NCBI RefSeq assembly: GCF_018129085.1
Contig: NZ_JAAGBB010000023.1
Span: 1 to 64,000 of the forward strand
Direction of reading: 5' to 3'
Origin: Plastoroseomonas hellenica
GTDB lineage: Bacteria > Pseudomonadota > Alphaproteobacteria > Acetobacterales > Acetobacteraceae
DNA length: 64,000 bases
Part shown: positions 33,536 to 42,177 of the stretch, in pieces
Numbering within the stretch: the first letter of the stretch is position 1
Layout of the letters: the number at the start of each line of letters is the position of its first letter
Program-made: the position numbers and the translations under genes
Notes under the pieces: model-generated
Told to the model about the DNA's origin: nothing
What the model saw: only the letters and a program-made list of their open reading frames with translations
Database searches by the model: none

Positions 33536-34414
33536 TCAGCCGGGCGTCGCCGCCGGATGCGCCTGCAGGAAGGCGAGCAGCGCCTCCCGGAACTGCGGCG
33601 TCGCGGGTGCGCTGGAATGGCTGGCACCGGGAATGGTGACGAGGCTGAGCGCGGGCATCGCCGCCTTCAGCCGTTCGAAATCGCGCAGATAGGGATCGGC
33701 CGTGCCGACGATGCCGAGCACCGGCATGGGCAGCGCGGCCAGGCGCTCGACCGCGACCACCTGGTCGGGGTTGGACCGGCGCACGGCGGCGAGCGCGCGC
33801 GGATCCTGGCCGGCCAGGCGGCGCGCCGAATCAGCCCGGATCTCCTCATCGGTCGGCGGCGGCCGGTCGCGCGGCCAGAGGCGCAGGAATTGCGAGCGGA
33901 GCAGCCCCTGGTCCATCTCGGCTGATTCGATATCGACGCGGCGCTGATCCTCCTCCGTCCAGCCGAGGCGGCCGGCGGCACCGCCCAAGGTCAAGGTCAG
34001 GAAGCGCTGCGGCTCCAGCGTTGCGAGCTGGGCGACGATATGGGCACCCATGGAATAGCCGACGATGTGCGCCTGGCGGATGTCGAGATGGTCCATCAGC
34101 CGGGTGACGTCGCGCCCCATCTCCGGCCCGTAGAGCGCCCGGTCATGCGGCTTGCCGCTCGCGCCGTGGCCCCGGGCATCGATCGCGATCGTCCGGTAGC
34201 GCGCGGCGATCGCCGGGAAGACGCCCGGCGCGACCCATCCTCGATCGATGTTGCTGCCATAGCCATGCAGGAGGATGACGGGCTCGCCGCTGCCCTCCTC
34301 GATGAAGCGGATGGGGACGCCTGCGCTGTCGAAGCGTCGGTCCTCGGCGGCGTGCAGAAGGGCCGGGAACAGGATGCTGCCGATGGCGAGGGTGCCCAGG
34401 CTGCGGCGTTGCAT
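33536..34414 (-). CDS. Alpha/beta hydrolase with signal peptide
   Basis: A 292-residue hydrolase. A signal peptide at residues 1-~22 (RRSLGTLAIGSILFPALLHA) directs export. Catalytic features: oxyanion region LLHGYGSN, nucleophile elbow GYSMG, acid in GTADPYL, and histidine in GASHSS. It resembles 3-oxoadipate enol-lactonase/epoxide-hydrolase-like esterases, but the periplasmic location makes a nutrient esterase or lactonase more likely. The start at 34414 has GGGAG about 9 nt upstream. Convergent with the 83-residue gene; 57 nt downstream of a LysR gene on the same strand. Confidence 0.85.
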   Translation of the reverse strand: MQRRSLGTLAIGSILFPALLHAAEDRRFDSAGVPIRFIEEGSGEPVILLHGYGSNIDRGWVAPGVFPAIAARYRTIAIDARGHGASGKPHDRALYGPEMGRDVTRLMDHLDIRQAHIVGYSMGAHIVAQLATLEPQRFLTLTLGGAAGRLGWTEEDQRRVDIESAEMDQGLLRSQFLRLWPRDRPPPTDEEIRADSARRLAGQDPRALAAVRRSNPDQVVAVERLAALPMPVLGIVGTADPYLRDFERLKAAMPALSLVTIPGASHSSAPATPQFREALLAFLQAHPAATPG

Positions 34415-34471
34415 GGTCGTCTTCTCCCGATGGATTGAGGGAGCATGGCGCATTCCGCGCTGGCGATCCCT

Positions 34472-35362
34472 TCACGCCGCCGTGCCGAGCCGGGCGCGCA
34501 AAAACTTCTCCAGCCGGTCCGCCGTGCCTGGCAGCACGCTGCCGCGCCGGCGCACCAGGCCGATCTGGCGGATGATCTCGGGTGCCGTCAGTTCCAGCGC
34601 GACGATGCCGGGATTGGCCGCGGCGGCGACCGCCATGCGCGGCAGCACCGCGAGGCCGAGCCCGGCGGCGACGCAGGCGACGGCGGTCGCCATGTGATGC
34701 ACCTCATGCCGCCAGTCCGGCGTGAAGGGCAGGCCGGCGGTCGCGGCATCGACGAGGGTCCGGTTGCCGGACTGGCGATGGATGGCGATCAGCCGCTCCC
34801 CCGCGAGCTCCGCCCAGGCGACACGGGCCCGCCCGGCCAGGCGGTGGCCGGCAGGGCAGACCAACAGCATCGGCTCGCTCAGCAGCGGCTCCGCCACCAG
34901 GTCGCCGATCGCGGGGCGGATGAGGGTGAGCGCCAGGTCGGCCCGGCCCTCGCGCAGCGCGGCCTCGATCTCGGTCGCCGAACCGTCCAGCAGCCGCAGC
35001 GAGACATGCGGGCGGCTCGCGCAGAATTCCGTCAGCAGCGCCGGCAGCAGGCTGCCGGCGAGCGTCGGCAGCACGGCGAGCACCACCTCCTCACGCCGGC
35101 GGAAGCGGCGGGCGCGCACGCGGTCGAGGCAGAGCTCCATCTCGCGCAGCAGCCGCTCGGCATCCGGCAGCAAGGTGGCGCCGGCCTTGGTCAGCGCGAC
35201 GCTGCGGGTGGTGCGGGTCAGCAGCGTCTCGCCGAGCGATCGTTCCAGCCCCTGCAGCCGGCGGGAGATCGCGGTCTGCGACAGGCCGAGCCGCTCGGCC
35301 GCGCGGCGGAAGCCGCCGGCCTGGGCGATGGCGACGAAGGCTTCGAGGCCGAGCACATCCAT
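34472..35362 (-). CDS. LysR family regulator, divergent from the MaoC/CoA-transferase/Bug operon
   Basis: A 296-residue LysR regulator. HTH region LGLEAFVAIAQAGGFRRAAE with LSQTAISRRLQGLERSLGE, then an effector domain (VLAVLPTLAGSLLPALL). The start at 35362 gives the standard N-terminus; the alternative ATG at 35398 would run through the perfect inverted repeat at 35375-35401 and is less likely. Divergent placement and the repeat make it the probable activator of 35472-38526. The inducer is likely a carboxylate or its CoA ester handled by that operon (inference). Confidence 0.88.
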   Translation of the reverse strand: MDVLGLEAFVAIAQAGGFRRAAERLGLSQTAISRRLQGLERSLGETLLTRTTRSVALTKAGATLLPDAERLLREMELCLDRVRARRFRRREEVVLAVLPTLAGSLLPALLTEFCASRPHVSLRLLDGSATEIEAALREGRADLALTLIRPAIGDLVAEPLLSEPMLLVCPAGHRLAGRARVAWAELAGERLIAIHRQSGNRTLVDAATAGLPFTPDWRHEVHHMATAVACVAAGLGLAVLPRMAVAAAANPGIVALELTAPEIIRQIGLVRRRGSVLPGTADRLEKFLRARLGTAA

Positions 35363-35374
35363 TGGCGGAGGGTA

Positions 35375-35401
35375 GGATTGATGTAGGTGACGCATCAATC
35401 C
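35375..35401. promoter_or_regulatory. LysR-type operator: perfect 9-bp inverted repeat
   Basis: GGATTGATG (35375-35383) and CATCAATCC (35393-35401), spaced 9 nt, lie between the divergent LysR and hydratase genes. The arms contain the T-N11-A pattern (ATnnn...nnnAT) expected of a LysR recognition site. Confidence 0.7.
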
Positions 35402-35471
35402 CGCCCGTCATTGCATTGGACGGGATGCCCGGCGGCGCCGAGCATTGCTAGGAATCAAGCGGAGGAAACGC

Positions 35472-36329
35472 ATGCCGAGCGATGCCATGGCGGCCGAGGC
35501 CATGCTGCCGGACTGGATCGGCCGCTGGCGCGAGAGCGAGGACGAGCTGACGCGCCCGGCCATGCGGCGCCTCGCTGCCATGTTGGACCGCGAGGGTGTG
35601 GCGCTCGCATCCGGCGCCGCGGTGCCGCCGCACTGGGCCGCGGTGCTGTTCGACGATGCCGCGCCCCAGGGCCGGCTCGGGCCCGATGGCCATCCGCTGA
35701 AGGGCGACTTCCTGCCGCCAGTGCCGCTGCCGCGGCGCATGCTGGGCGGGCGGCGCCTGACCTATCACGCGCCGCCCCGCATCGGCGACCTGCTGCGCCG
35801 GCGGTCCGAGATCACCGCGATCACGCCGAAGACCGGCAAGTCCGGCAGGCTGGTTTTCGTGACCCTCCGCCACAGCGTCACCGGCCCCGAGGGCCTGGTC
35901 TCGGTCGAGGAGCAGGACATCGCCTACCGCGAGGCGGCCGCCCCGGGACAGAAGCCGGCGGCACCGGAGGCGGCCGGGCCGGCGCGCGCGGCGGAGTGGA
36001 CGGACGCCTTCGCACCCGATCCGGTGCTGCTGTTCCGCTACTCGGCGCTGACCTTCAACGGCCATCGCATCCACTACGACGCCGATTATGCGCGTGGGGA
36101 GGAGGGCTATCCGGCGCTGGTGGTCAATGGCGGCCTCACCACGCTGATGCTGCTCGAAGCCGCGTCCCGGCGCGCCGGCGGCCGGCCTCTTCTGCGCTAT
36201 GCGGCGCGGACGGTGCGGCCGCTGTTCTGCGGCCGCGCGGCGACGCTGAACGGCGCGGGGGCCGCGCTCTGGGCGGCGGATGCCGAAGGTGCGCTCGCGC
36301 TCACGATCGAAGCGGCGTTCGCGGCATGA
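35472..36329 (+). CDS. FAS1-like/MaoC dehydratase, mesaconyl-C4-CoA or itaconyl-CoA hydratase-like
   Basis: A 285-residue double-hotdog hydratase. The N-terminal half contains PLPRRMLGGRRLTY. The C-terminal half has the catalytic hydratase block FRYSALTFNGHRIHYDADYA with the Asn/His pair, then ALVVNGGLTTLML. This length and motif set match mesaconyl-C4-CoA hydratase and the itaconyl-CoA hydratase of itaconate degradation, rather than small MaoC proteins. It adds water to an enoyl-CoA of a C5 dicarboxylate (inference). GGAGGA at 35461 fixes the start. The stop overlaps the CoA-transferase start by 4 nt. Confidence 0.82.
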   Translation: MPSDAMAAEAMLPDWIGRWRESEDELTRPAMRRLAAMLDREGVALASGAAVPPHWAAVLFDDAAPQGRLGPDGHPLKGDFLPPVPLPRRMLGGRRLTYHAPPRIGDLLRRRSEITAITPKTGKSGRLVFVTLRHSVTGPEGLVSVEEQDIAYREAAAPGQKPAAPEAAGPARAAEWTDAFAPDPVLLFRYSALTFNGHRIHYDADYARGEEGYPALVVNGGLTTLMLLEAASRRAGGRPLLRYAARTVRPLFCGRAATLNGAGAALWAADAEGALALTIEAAFAA

Positions 36330-37546
36330 CGACGGGTCCTCTCGCCGGCATCCGGGTGCTGGATCTCAGCTCGGTCGTGGTCGGGCCGGTGGCGACGGCG
36401 GTGCTGGCCGAGCAGGGCGCCGAGGTGATCAAGCTTGAAAGCCCCGAGGGTGACCTGCTGCGCAAGCTCGGCGGCGGTGCGCGGCGCCCTGGCATGTCCG
36501 GCAAGTTCCTCAACTTCAACCGCGGCAAGCGCTCGATCTGCCTCGACGTGAAGCGGCCGGCGGCGCGCGCGGCGCTGCACCGGATCGCCGCCGGCGTCGA
36601 CGTCGTGGTCACCAATATCCGGCCCGAGGCGCAGAAGCGCATGGGCGTCGACGCCGCGGCACTGACCGCGCTGTCGCCGCGGCTGATCCATTGCTCGATC
36701 ACCGGCTTCGGCACCAACGGCCCTTACGCGGGCAAGCCCGCCTACGACACGGTCATCCAGGGCGTCTCCGGCGTCGCGGCCAGCTTCCTGCCCTCGAACC
36801 AGGGTGAACCGCGCTACGTGCCGATGCTGATCAGCGACCATGTCTGCGGCCTGGTCGCGGCGCAGATGATCGGCTTCGCGCTGTACCGGCGCGAGAAGAC
36901 CGGGCGCGGCGAGGCGATCGAGGTGCCGATGTTCGAGAACATGGCGGCCTTCGTCATGATGGAGCATCTCGGCCCCGTCACCTTCCGCCCCGCCGTCGGG
37001 CCGGTCGGCGACCAGCGGGTGATGAGCCCGGAGGCGCGGCCGATCGCGACCGCCGATGGCTATGTCTGCCTCTCCGCCAATACCGATGCGCAGGCGCATG
37101 GTTTCTTCGACGCGATCGGGCGGCCGGAGCTGAAGACCGATCCGCGCTTCGCGACCGTCATGGCGCGGACGCGGAACACGAAGGACTACTTCGCCCTGCG
37201 CGCGGCGGCGCTGGCCGAGAAGACCACCGCCGAATGGCTCGTGATCTTCGAGGCGCTCGACGTGCCGGCCATGCCCTACAACACCATCGAGGGCCTGCTG
37301 GACGACCCGCATCTGCGGGCGGTCGGCATGATCAGCGAGGCCGAGCACCCGAGCGAGGGCGCGATCTGGGCAATCGGTGCGCCGAACAGCTTCTCCGGCG
37401 GCAATGCGCCGCCGGCCGGGCCTTCGCCCCTGCTCGGCCAGGATGGCGTCGCGGTGCTGCGGGAAGCCGGACTCGACGACGATGCGATCGATGCCTTGCG
37501 GCGCGACGGCGCGCTGATCGAGACCGCCCAGGAGGAAACCCCATGA
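36326..37546 (+). CDS. CaiB/BaiF (family III) CoA-transferase
   Basis: A 406-residue family III CoA-transferase. N-terminal [51 protein letters not shown], and the likely catalytic aspartate in PMLISDHVCGL. It moves CoA between a donor thioester and a carboxylate. Next to a mesaconyl/itaconyl-CoA-type hydratase it could be a mesaconyl-CoA C1-C4 or succinyl-CoA:dicarboxylate transferase (inference). Overlaps both neighbours by 4 nt (ATGA), so translation is coupled across the three-gene operon. Confidence 0.88.
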   Translation: MTTGPLAGIRVLDLSSVVVGPVATAVLAEQGAEVIKLESPEGDLLRKLGGGARRPGMSGKFLNFNRGKRSICLDVKRPAARAALHRIAAGVDVVVTNIRPEAQKRMGVDAAALTALSPRLIHCSITGFGTNGPYAGKPAYDTVIQGVSGVAASFLPSNQGEPRYVPMLISDHVCGLVAAQMIGFALYRREKTGRGEAIEVPMFENMAAFVMMEHLGPVTFRPAVGPVGDQRVMSPEARPIATADGYVCLSANTDAQAHGFFDAIGRPELKTDPRFATVMARTRNTKDYFALRAAALAEKTTAEWLVIFEALDVPAMPYNTIEGLLDDPHLRAVGMISEAEHPSEGAIWAIGAPNSFSGGNAPPAGPSPLLGQDGVAVLREAGLDDDAIDALRRDGALIETAQEETP

Positions 37547-38526
37547 TCACTCTCCCGAGGCGCGGGCTGATCGGCGCCGTGGCCGTATTGCCGCTGGCTC
37601 GGCCATATCTGGCGCGCGCCGCCACCTGGCCAGAGAAGCCGGTGCGCTTCGTGGTGCCCTTCACCCCCGGCGGTTCCACCGACATCCTGGCGCGCGCCAT
37701 GGCGCAGGGGCTGGCGGAGCATTTCGGCCAGCCCTTCATCATCGACAACCGCGCCGGCGCCGGCGGCACGGTCGGATCGGAGATGGTCGCCCGTGCGGCG
37801 CCCGACGGCCACACCATCATGATGGGCCATATCGGCACCTTGGCGGTGAACCCGGCGATCTACCCCAACCTGCCCTTCGACACCGTCACTTCCTTCCAGC
37901 CGATCGTGCTGGTGGCGAAGGTCGCGAACATCCTGGTGGTCAATCCCCGCGCCGCCGATGTCAGGGACGCGCAGGGGCTGATCGCGCTGGCCCGCGCACG
38001 GAACGGCGAGCTGACCTTCGGCTCCGGCGGCAACGGCAGTGCCGCGCATATCGCCGTGGTCGCCTTCCAGCTCGCGACGGGCATCGCCCTGACCCATGTG
38101 CCCTATCGCGGCACCGGGCCGATGATGACCGATCTGATGGCCGGGCAGATCGCCATGACCATGACCGGCGGCCCGCCCATCCTGCCGCCGGTCCGGGCCG
38201 GGACGCTGCGCGCGCTCGCTGTCTCCAGCCTGCAGCGCCTGGCCTCCGAGCCCGCCATCCCTACGCTCGACGAGCAGGGGGTGGCGGGGTTCGAGGCCCT
38301 GCAATGGTACGGCATCGTCGGCCCCGCCAACATGCCGCGGGAGATCGTCGACCGGCTGAACGCCGCCAGCGCCCGCATCCTGCAGGAGCCGCTGTTGCAG
38401 TCCCGCCTTGCGACCGAAGGCGCCGAGGCGGCGCCCGGCACGCCGGAGAGCTTCGGCGCCTTCATCCGGAGCGAGCGCGACCGTTGGGGGGATGTGATCC
38501 GGCGCGCGGGCGTTAGGGCCGACTGA
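37543..38526 (+). CDS. Bug/TctC family periplasmic binding protein
   Basis: A 327-residue receptor. Short signal peptide (RRGLIGAVAVLPLARPYLARA) and family blocks KPVRFVVPFTPGGSTDILAR, PFIIDNRAGAGGTVGSE, a DGHTIMM turn and THVPYRGTGPMMTDL. It should capture the carboxylate processed by the hydratase and CoA-transferase encoded just upstream. GGAGGAAA lies before the start; the start overlaps the CoA-transferase stop. No membrane TctA/B partner is nearby. Confidence 0.88.
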   Translation: MITLPRRGLIGAVAVLPLARPYLARAATWPEKPVRFVVPFTPGGSTDILARAMAQGLAEHFGQPFIIDNRAGAGGTVGSEMVARAAPDGHTIMMGHIGTLAVNPAIYPNLPFDTVTSFQPIVLVAKVANILVVNPRAADVRDAQGLIALARARNGELTFGSGGNGSAAHIAVVAFQLATGIALTHVPYRGTGPMMTDLMAGQIAMTMTGGPPILPPVRAGTLRALAVSSLQRLASEPAIPTLDEQGVAGFEALQWYGIVGPANMPREIVDRLNAASARILQEPLLQSRLATEGAEAAPGTPESFGAFIRSERDRWGDVIRRAGVRAD

Positions 38527-38547
38527 GGGCTCGTACCGGCCCTATTT

Positions 38548-38566
38548 GCAATTGAGAGTCATTATC
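38548..38566 (+). promoter_or_regulatory. Fur box upstream of the TonB receptor
   Basis: GCAATTGAGAGTCATTATC agrees with the 19-bp Fur consensus (GATAATGATAATCATTATC) at 14 positions by my count. It lies about 55 nt before the receptor start, in the only AT-rich stretch of this gap. It suggests repression by Fur-iron. Confidence 0.65.
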
Positions 38567-38621
38567 ATAAAAGCCCCTGCGAGCCGGAAGAGCCGGCGGC
38601 GTGGCATCGCGGGGATCGGGT

Positions 38622-40784
38622 ATGACGGGATTGGGCGCGGAACGGCCGGCAGGGGCGCTGCTGGCGGCACTGGTTTTCGCTGGTCTGGCCATGCCGTCCA
38701 AAGCCCAGGAAGCGGCGGCCCCCGCGGCGGGCGGCGTCACCCTGCCGCAGATCGAGGTCTCGGGCGCCGCGGCCACCGCGACCGCGCCGGTCGCGGGCTA
38801 TGTCGCGCCGGTGGCCGCCAGCGGCACCAAGACCGACACGCCGCTGATCGAGACCCCGCAATCCATCACCGTCATCACCCGCGACCGCATCGACGCCCAG
38901 GCCGTGCGCAGCGTCGAGGAGGCGCTGCGCTACACGCCGGGCGTGACGGCTGAGCTCTCCGGCTTCGATCCGCGCTTCGACGGCGTCCGCATCCGCGGCT
39001 TCGACGCGCGGCCGAGCCAGTATCTGGACGGGCTCCGGCTGCTGCGCCAGTTCGGCCCGACCTCCATCGAGCAATATGGGCTGGAGCGCATCGAGGTGGT
39101 GCGCGGCCCCGCCTCCGTCCTCTATGGCCAGACCGTGCCGGGCGGGTTGATCGACCTGGTCAGCAAGCGCCCGACCCGCACGCCCTTCGGGGAGGTGAAC
39201 CTCTCGGCTGGCAGCCACAACCGCTTCCAGGGGGCCTTCGACCTTGGCGGGCCGGCGAATGCCGACGGCACCGTGCTCTACCGCATGACCGGCCTGATCC
39301 GGGACAGCGATACCCAGATCGACCATGTCAGGGACAACCGGTACTTCATCGCGCCCGCCGTCACCTGGCAGCCGACCGAGGACACCTCGCTGACCCTGCT
39401 GGCGCGGTACCAATACGATCAGACCACCTCGCCGATCGGCCTGCCGGCGATCGGCACGCTGCTGCCCAACCGCAACGGCAGCATCGCCCGCAGCCGCTAT
39501 GCCGGCGAGCCCGGCTTCAACCGGTCGGACGTCACGCTGTTCAGCATCGGCTGGGATTTCCGCCACCGCTTCGACGATGTCTGGAGCATCCGGCAGAATG
39601 CGCGCTACCTGAACAACCGCGTCGCCTATGAGACCATGTACGGCTCGGCGCTCTCGGCCGACCAGGCCACGCTGTCGCGCGGCGCCCTCCTGCAGCGCGA
39701 GAGCTCCGACACCGTCAATATCGACACCACGGCGCAGGCGCGCTTCGCGACCGGGCCGGTGTCGCACACCCTGCTGCTCGGCGCCGACTACCGGCAGTAC
39801 TGGGGCAACTACCAGAGCTGGTTCGGGCGCGCGTCCTCGCTGAACCTGTTCAGCCCCAACTACGGCGCCGTCATCGCGGATCCGCGCGCGGCGCCGGTGA
39901 TCGCGACCAACCGCGACGACCGGCTGGTGCAATTCGGCCTCTACGCGCAGGACCAGATCCGCTTCGGCAATTGGCTGCTGACCCTCGGCGCGCGGCAGGA
40001 CTGGGCGCAGACCATCCAGACCAGCCAGCTCACCGGCGCGCGCAGCAGTGCCAATGACAGCGCCGTCACCGGCCGCGTGGCGCTGATGTACCTCTTCCCC
40101 TTCGGCCTCTCGCCCTATGTCTCTTACGCCACCTCCTTCGATCCGGTGGTGGGTGCCGCGGCGCCGCAGCGGGGCGGCGGCGGCTTCGAGCCGACGCGGG
40201 GCGAGCAATATGAGGCGGGCCTGCGCTACCAGCCGCCGGGCTCGAACAGCCTGATCTCCGCCGCCATCTTCGACCTGCGGCAGACCAATGTCTCGACGCG
40301 CGACCCGACCTATACCGCCTTCCAGGTGCAGACCGGCGAGATCCGCGTGCGCGGCCTGGAGCTGGAGGCGCTGGCCAGCCTGGCCGAGGGGCTGAACCTC
40401 ATCGCCTCCTACACCTATCTGGACGGCGAGATCACCCGGGCGAATGACGGCACGCGCGGCAACCGCCCGGCGCTGGTGCCGCAGCATACCGCGAGCCTCT
40501 GGGGAGAATACCGCTTTCAGGAAGGCAGCCGGCTGCAGGGCCTCAGCGTCGGGGCAGGCGTGCGCCATGTGGGTGCGCTCTATGGCGACAATGCCAATCT
40601 CTACCGATCCCCCTCGGTGACGCTGGCGGATGCCTCGATCGGCTATCAGATCGGCCGCTATAGGCTGACGCTGAACGCCTCGAACATCTTCAACAAGGAG
40701 TATGTCGCCTCCTGCACCGGCGCCTTCTACTGCTACTACGGCACCGGCCGGACGGTGATCGGCAGCATCGCCTACCGCTGGTAG
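38622..40784 (+). CDS. TonB-dependent siderophore receptor
   Basis: A 720-residue outer-membrane receptor. Signal peptide (residues 1-~28, ending SKAQ), TonB-box-like LPQIEVSG, plug domain with IETPQSITVITRDRIDAQ, then EALRYTPGVTAE and YGLERIEVVRGPASVLYGQ, and a 22-strand barrel ending in aromatic IAYRW, the usual assembly signal. It follows the FhuA/FpvA/ferrichrome-type pattern and imports a ferric siderophore with TonB energy. The Fur box upstream supports iron control. The start at 38622 was preferred over a GTG at 38601 because GGGGAT precedes it. No siderophore transporter or synthesis genes are adjacent. Confidence 0.9.
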   Translation: MTGLGAERPAGALLAALVFAGLAMPSKAQEAAAPAAGGVTLPQIEVSGAAATATAPVAGYVAPVAASGTKTDTPLIETPQSITVITRDRIDAQAVRSVEEALRYTPGVTAELSGFDPRFDGVRIRGFDARPSQYLDGLRLLRQFGPTSIEQYGLERIEVVRGPASVLYGQTVPGGLIDLVSKRPTRTPFGEVNLSAGSHNRFQGAFDLGGPANADGTVLYRMTGLIRDSDTQIDHVRDNRYFIAPAVTWQPTEDTSLTLLARYQYDQTTSPIGLPAIGTLLPNRNGSIARSRYAGEPGFNRSDVTLFSIGWDFRHRFDDVWSIRQNARYLNNRVAYETMYGSALSADQATLSRGALLQRESSDTVNIDTTAQARFATGPVSHTLLLGADYRQYWGNYQSWFGRASSLNLFSPNYGAVIADPRAAPVIATNRDDRLVQFGLYAQDQIRFGNWLLTLGARQDWAQTIQTSQLTGARSSANDSAVTGRVALMYLFPFGLSPYVSYATSFDPVVGAAAPQRGGGGFEPTRGEQYEAGLRYQPPGSNSLISAAIFDLRQTNVSTRDPTYTAFQVQTGEIRVRGLELEALASLAEGLNLIASYTYLDGEITRANDGTRGNRPALVPQHTASLWGEYRFQEGSRLQGLSVGAGVRHVGALYGDNANLYRSPSVTLADASIGYQIGRYRLTLNASNIFNKEYVASCTGAFYCYYGTGRTVIGSIAYRW

Positions 40785-40816
40785 CGCGCTGCGGCGCGGC
40801 CGGCCGGCGCAATTTA

Positions 40817-40845
40817 TACATTAGCGAATGATTCAGGATCCCCGG
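40817..40845 (+). promoter_or_regulatory. TetR-box-like and shared leader element before paralogue 2
   Basis: TACATTAGCGAATGAT (40817-40832) matches the AcrR-type operator core at 33131-33146 at 12 of 16 positions. It runs into TTAGCG...ATTCAGGATCCCCGG, the element also found before paralogue 1. It lies 37 nt upstream of the start at 40883. Confidence 0.45.
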
Positions 40846-40882
40846 GGCAAGTTTCCTCGACTGCAATCCTGGTGTGGGTCCG

Positions 40883-41134
40883 ATGGAACTGGACGTCTTC
40901 CGCAGCGCTGGTGCCGAGCTCGAGCGGGTCGGGACCTGCGACATCCGCTACTTCTCCTCCAAGTTTTTCGAGGTGCTGCACCAGCCGGAGGCTGTCGAGC
41001 CCGGCCCACGACGGCCGATGGAGGCGCATGGCTTCGCGGTGATCGACCTCCGCGACGAATGCGGCACGCGGACGGGCCTTCTGGCCCAGGACCAGGCGAA
41101 CCCGAGCGTCCTTCCGGGCTGGCGCGCCGCCTGA
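40883..41134 (+). CDS. 83-residue protein of unknown function, paralogue 2
   Basis: Begins MELDVFRSAGAELERVG and shares 65 of 83 residues, ungapped, with the protein at 33253-33504; the last 21 residues are identical. Variable positions cluster at residues 33-40, while the blocks GPRRP.EAH and FAVIDLRDE are fixed. Cytoplasmic by appearance. It follows the TonB receptor by 98 nt and has its own conserved upstream element. The two copies lie 7.4 kb apart, suggesting an old duplication kept by selection. Confidence 0.75.
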   Translation: MELDVFRSAGAELERVGTCDIRYFSSKFFEVLHQPEAVEPGPRRPMEAHGFAVIDLRDECGTRTGLLAQDQANPSVLPGWRAA

Positions 41135-41143
41135 ACCCTGCGT

Positions 41144-41159
41144 CGGATCGCGCGATCCG
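41144..41159. terminator. Perfect 16-bp palindrome after paralogue 2
   Basis: CGGATCGCGCGATCCG sits 9 nt after the paralogue stop and 16 nt before the stop of the convergent Bug gene, so a bidirectional terminator is the simplest reading. It lacks a loop and a T-run. Confidence 0.4.
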
Positions 41160-41174
41160 GGCTCGTCGCAGTGC

Positions 41175-42137
41175 CTACTCCACCCGGATCCCGGCGTCGC
41201 GGATCAGCGTCCCCATCGCCGCATGGTCCCGTGCCAGCGCCGCCGCGAAGGCGTCGGGCGTATTGCCGACCACCTCATAGCCCAGCCCCTCCAGCCGCTC
41301 CCGCACGGCCGGCACCGCCAGCGTCTCGCGCAGCGCCGCGTTCAGCCGCGCGACCGCCGCGGGCGGCGTGCCGCCCGGTGCCAGGAATGCGCCCCAGGTG
41401 AAGAAGGCATAGCCGGGCACGCCCGCCTCGGCGATCGTCGGCGCGTCGGGGAAGGTGTCGATCCGCGCCGGGCCGGCGGTGCCGAGCAGGCGGAGCTGGC
41501 CGCTGCGGATGAAGGCGTTCGGGGTCGGCAGGCCGAAGAAGCCGAAGGGCACCTCGCCGGCGGTGACCGCGGTCAGCGCCGGCGTCGCGCCGCGGTAGGA
41601 GATGTGGTTCATCCGGATGCCCGCCATGCGCAGGAACATCTCCATGGCGATGTGCTGCGGGCTGCCGGCGCCGCCGGAGGCATAGTCGATCGCGCCCGGG
41701 CGCGCGCGCGCTGCCTCGATCAGCCCGGCGATGTCGGTGGCGGGGGCGGAGGGATGCGCGACCAGCGCCCAGCGGATGCGCACGATCTGCCCGATCGGCG
41801 CCAGGTCCCTCAACGGGTCGTAGCCGGCATTCGGGTCGAGGTTGGGCAGCATCGTCAGCACCGCGTCATTGACCGCGAGCAGCGTGTACCCGTCCGGCGT
41901 GGCGCGTGCCCCGGCGCGCATCCCGATCATGCCGGAGGCCCCGGTCTGGTTCTCGATCAGCAGGCGCTGGCCGAGCGTCTCGCTCATCCGGTCGGCCACG
42001 ATCCGGACCACGACATCGACCGCGCTGCCGGCCGCGAGCGGCATGATCACGCGGATCGGGCGATCCGGATAGCCGGTCTGGGCCGCGGCGCCGCCGGCGC
42101 ATGCGGCCATCATCAGCGCGAGAAGCCATCGGCGCAT
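41175..42137 (-). CDS. Bug/TctC family periplasmic binding protein
   Basis: A 320-residue receptor with a signal peptide (MRRWLLALMMAACAGGAAAQ) and Bug blocks RPIRVIMPLAAGSAVDVVVR, LLIENQTGASGMIG, a DGYTLLA turn and NHISYRGATPALTAV. The start at 42137 has AAGGGGGA upstream. Ligand unknown. It stands alone on the minus strand; a palindromic repeat lies 40 nt upstream. Confidence 0.88.
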   Translation of the reverse strand: MRRWLLALMMAACAGGAAAQTGYPDRPIRVIMPLAAGSAVDVVVRIVADRMSETLGQRLLIENQTGASGMIGMRAGARATPDGYTLLAVNDAVLTMLPNLDPNAGYDPLRDLAPIGQIVRIRWALVAHPSAPATDIAGLIEAARARPGAIDYASGGAGSPQHIAMEMFLRMAGIRMNHISYRGATPALTAVTAGEVPFGFFGLPTPNAFIRSGQLRLLGTAGPARIDTFPDAPTIAEAGVPGYAFFTWGAFLAPGGTPPAAVARLNAALRETLAVPAVRERLEGLGYEVVGNTPDAFAAALARDHAAMGTLIRDAGIRVE

Positions 42138-42177
42138 CGCGTCCCCCTTGCGCGTCAATCGCGCGATTCAACAAAGG

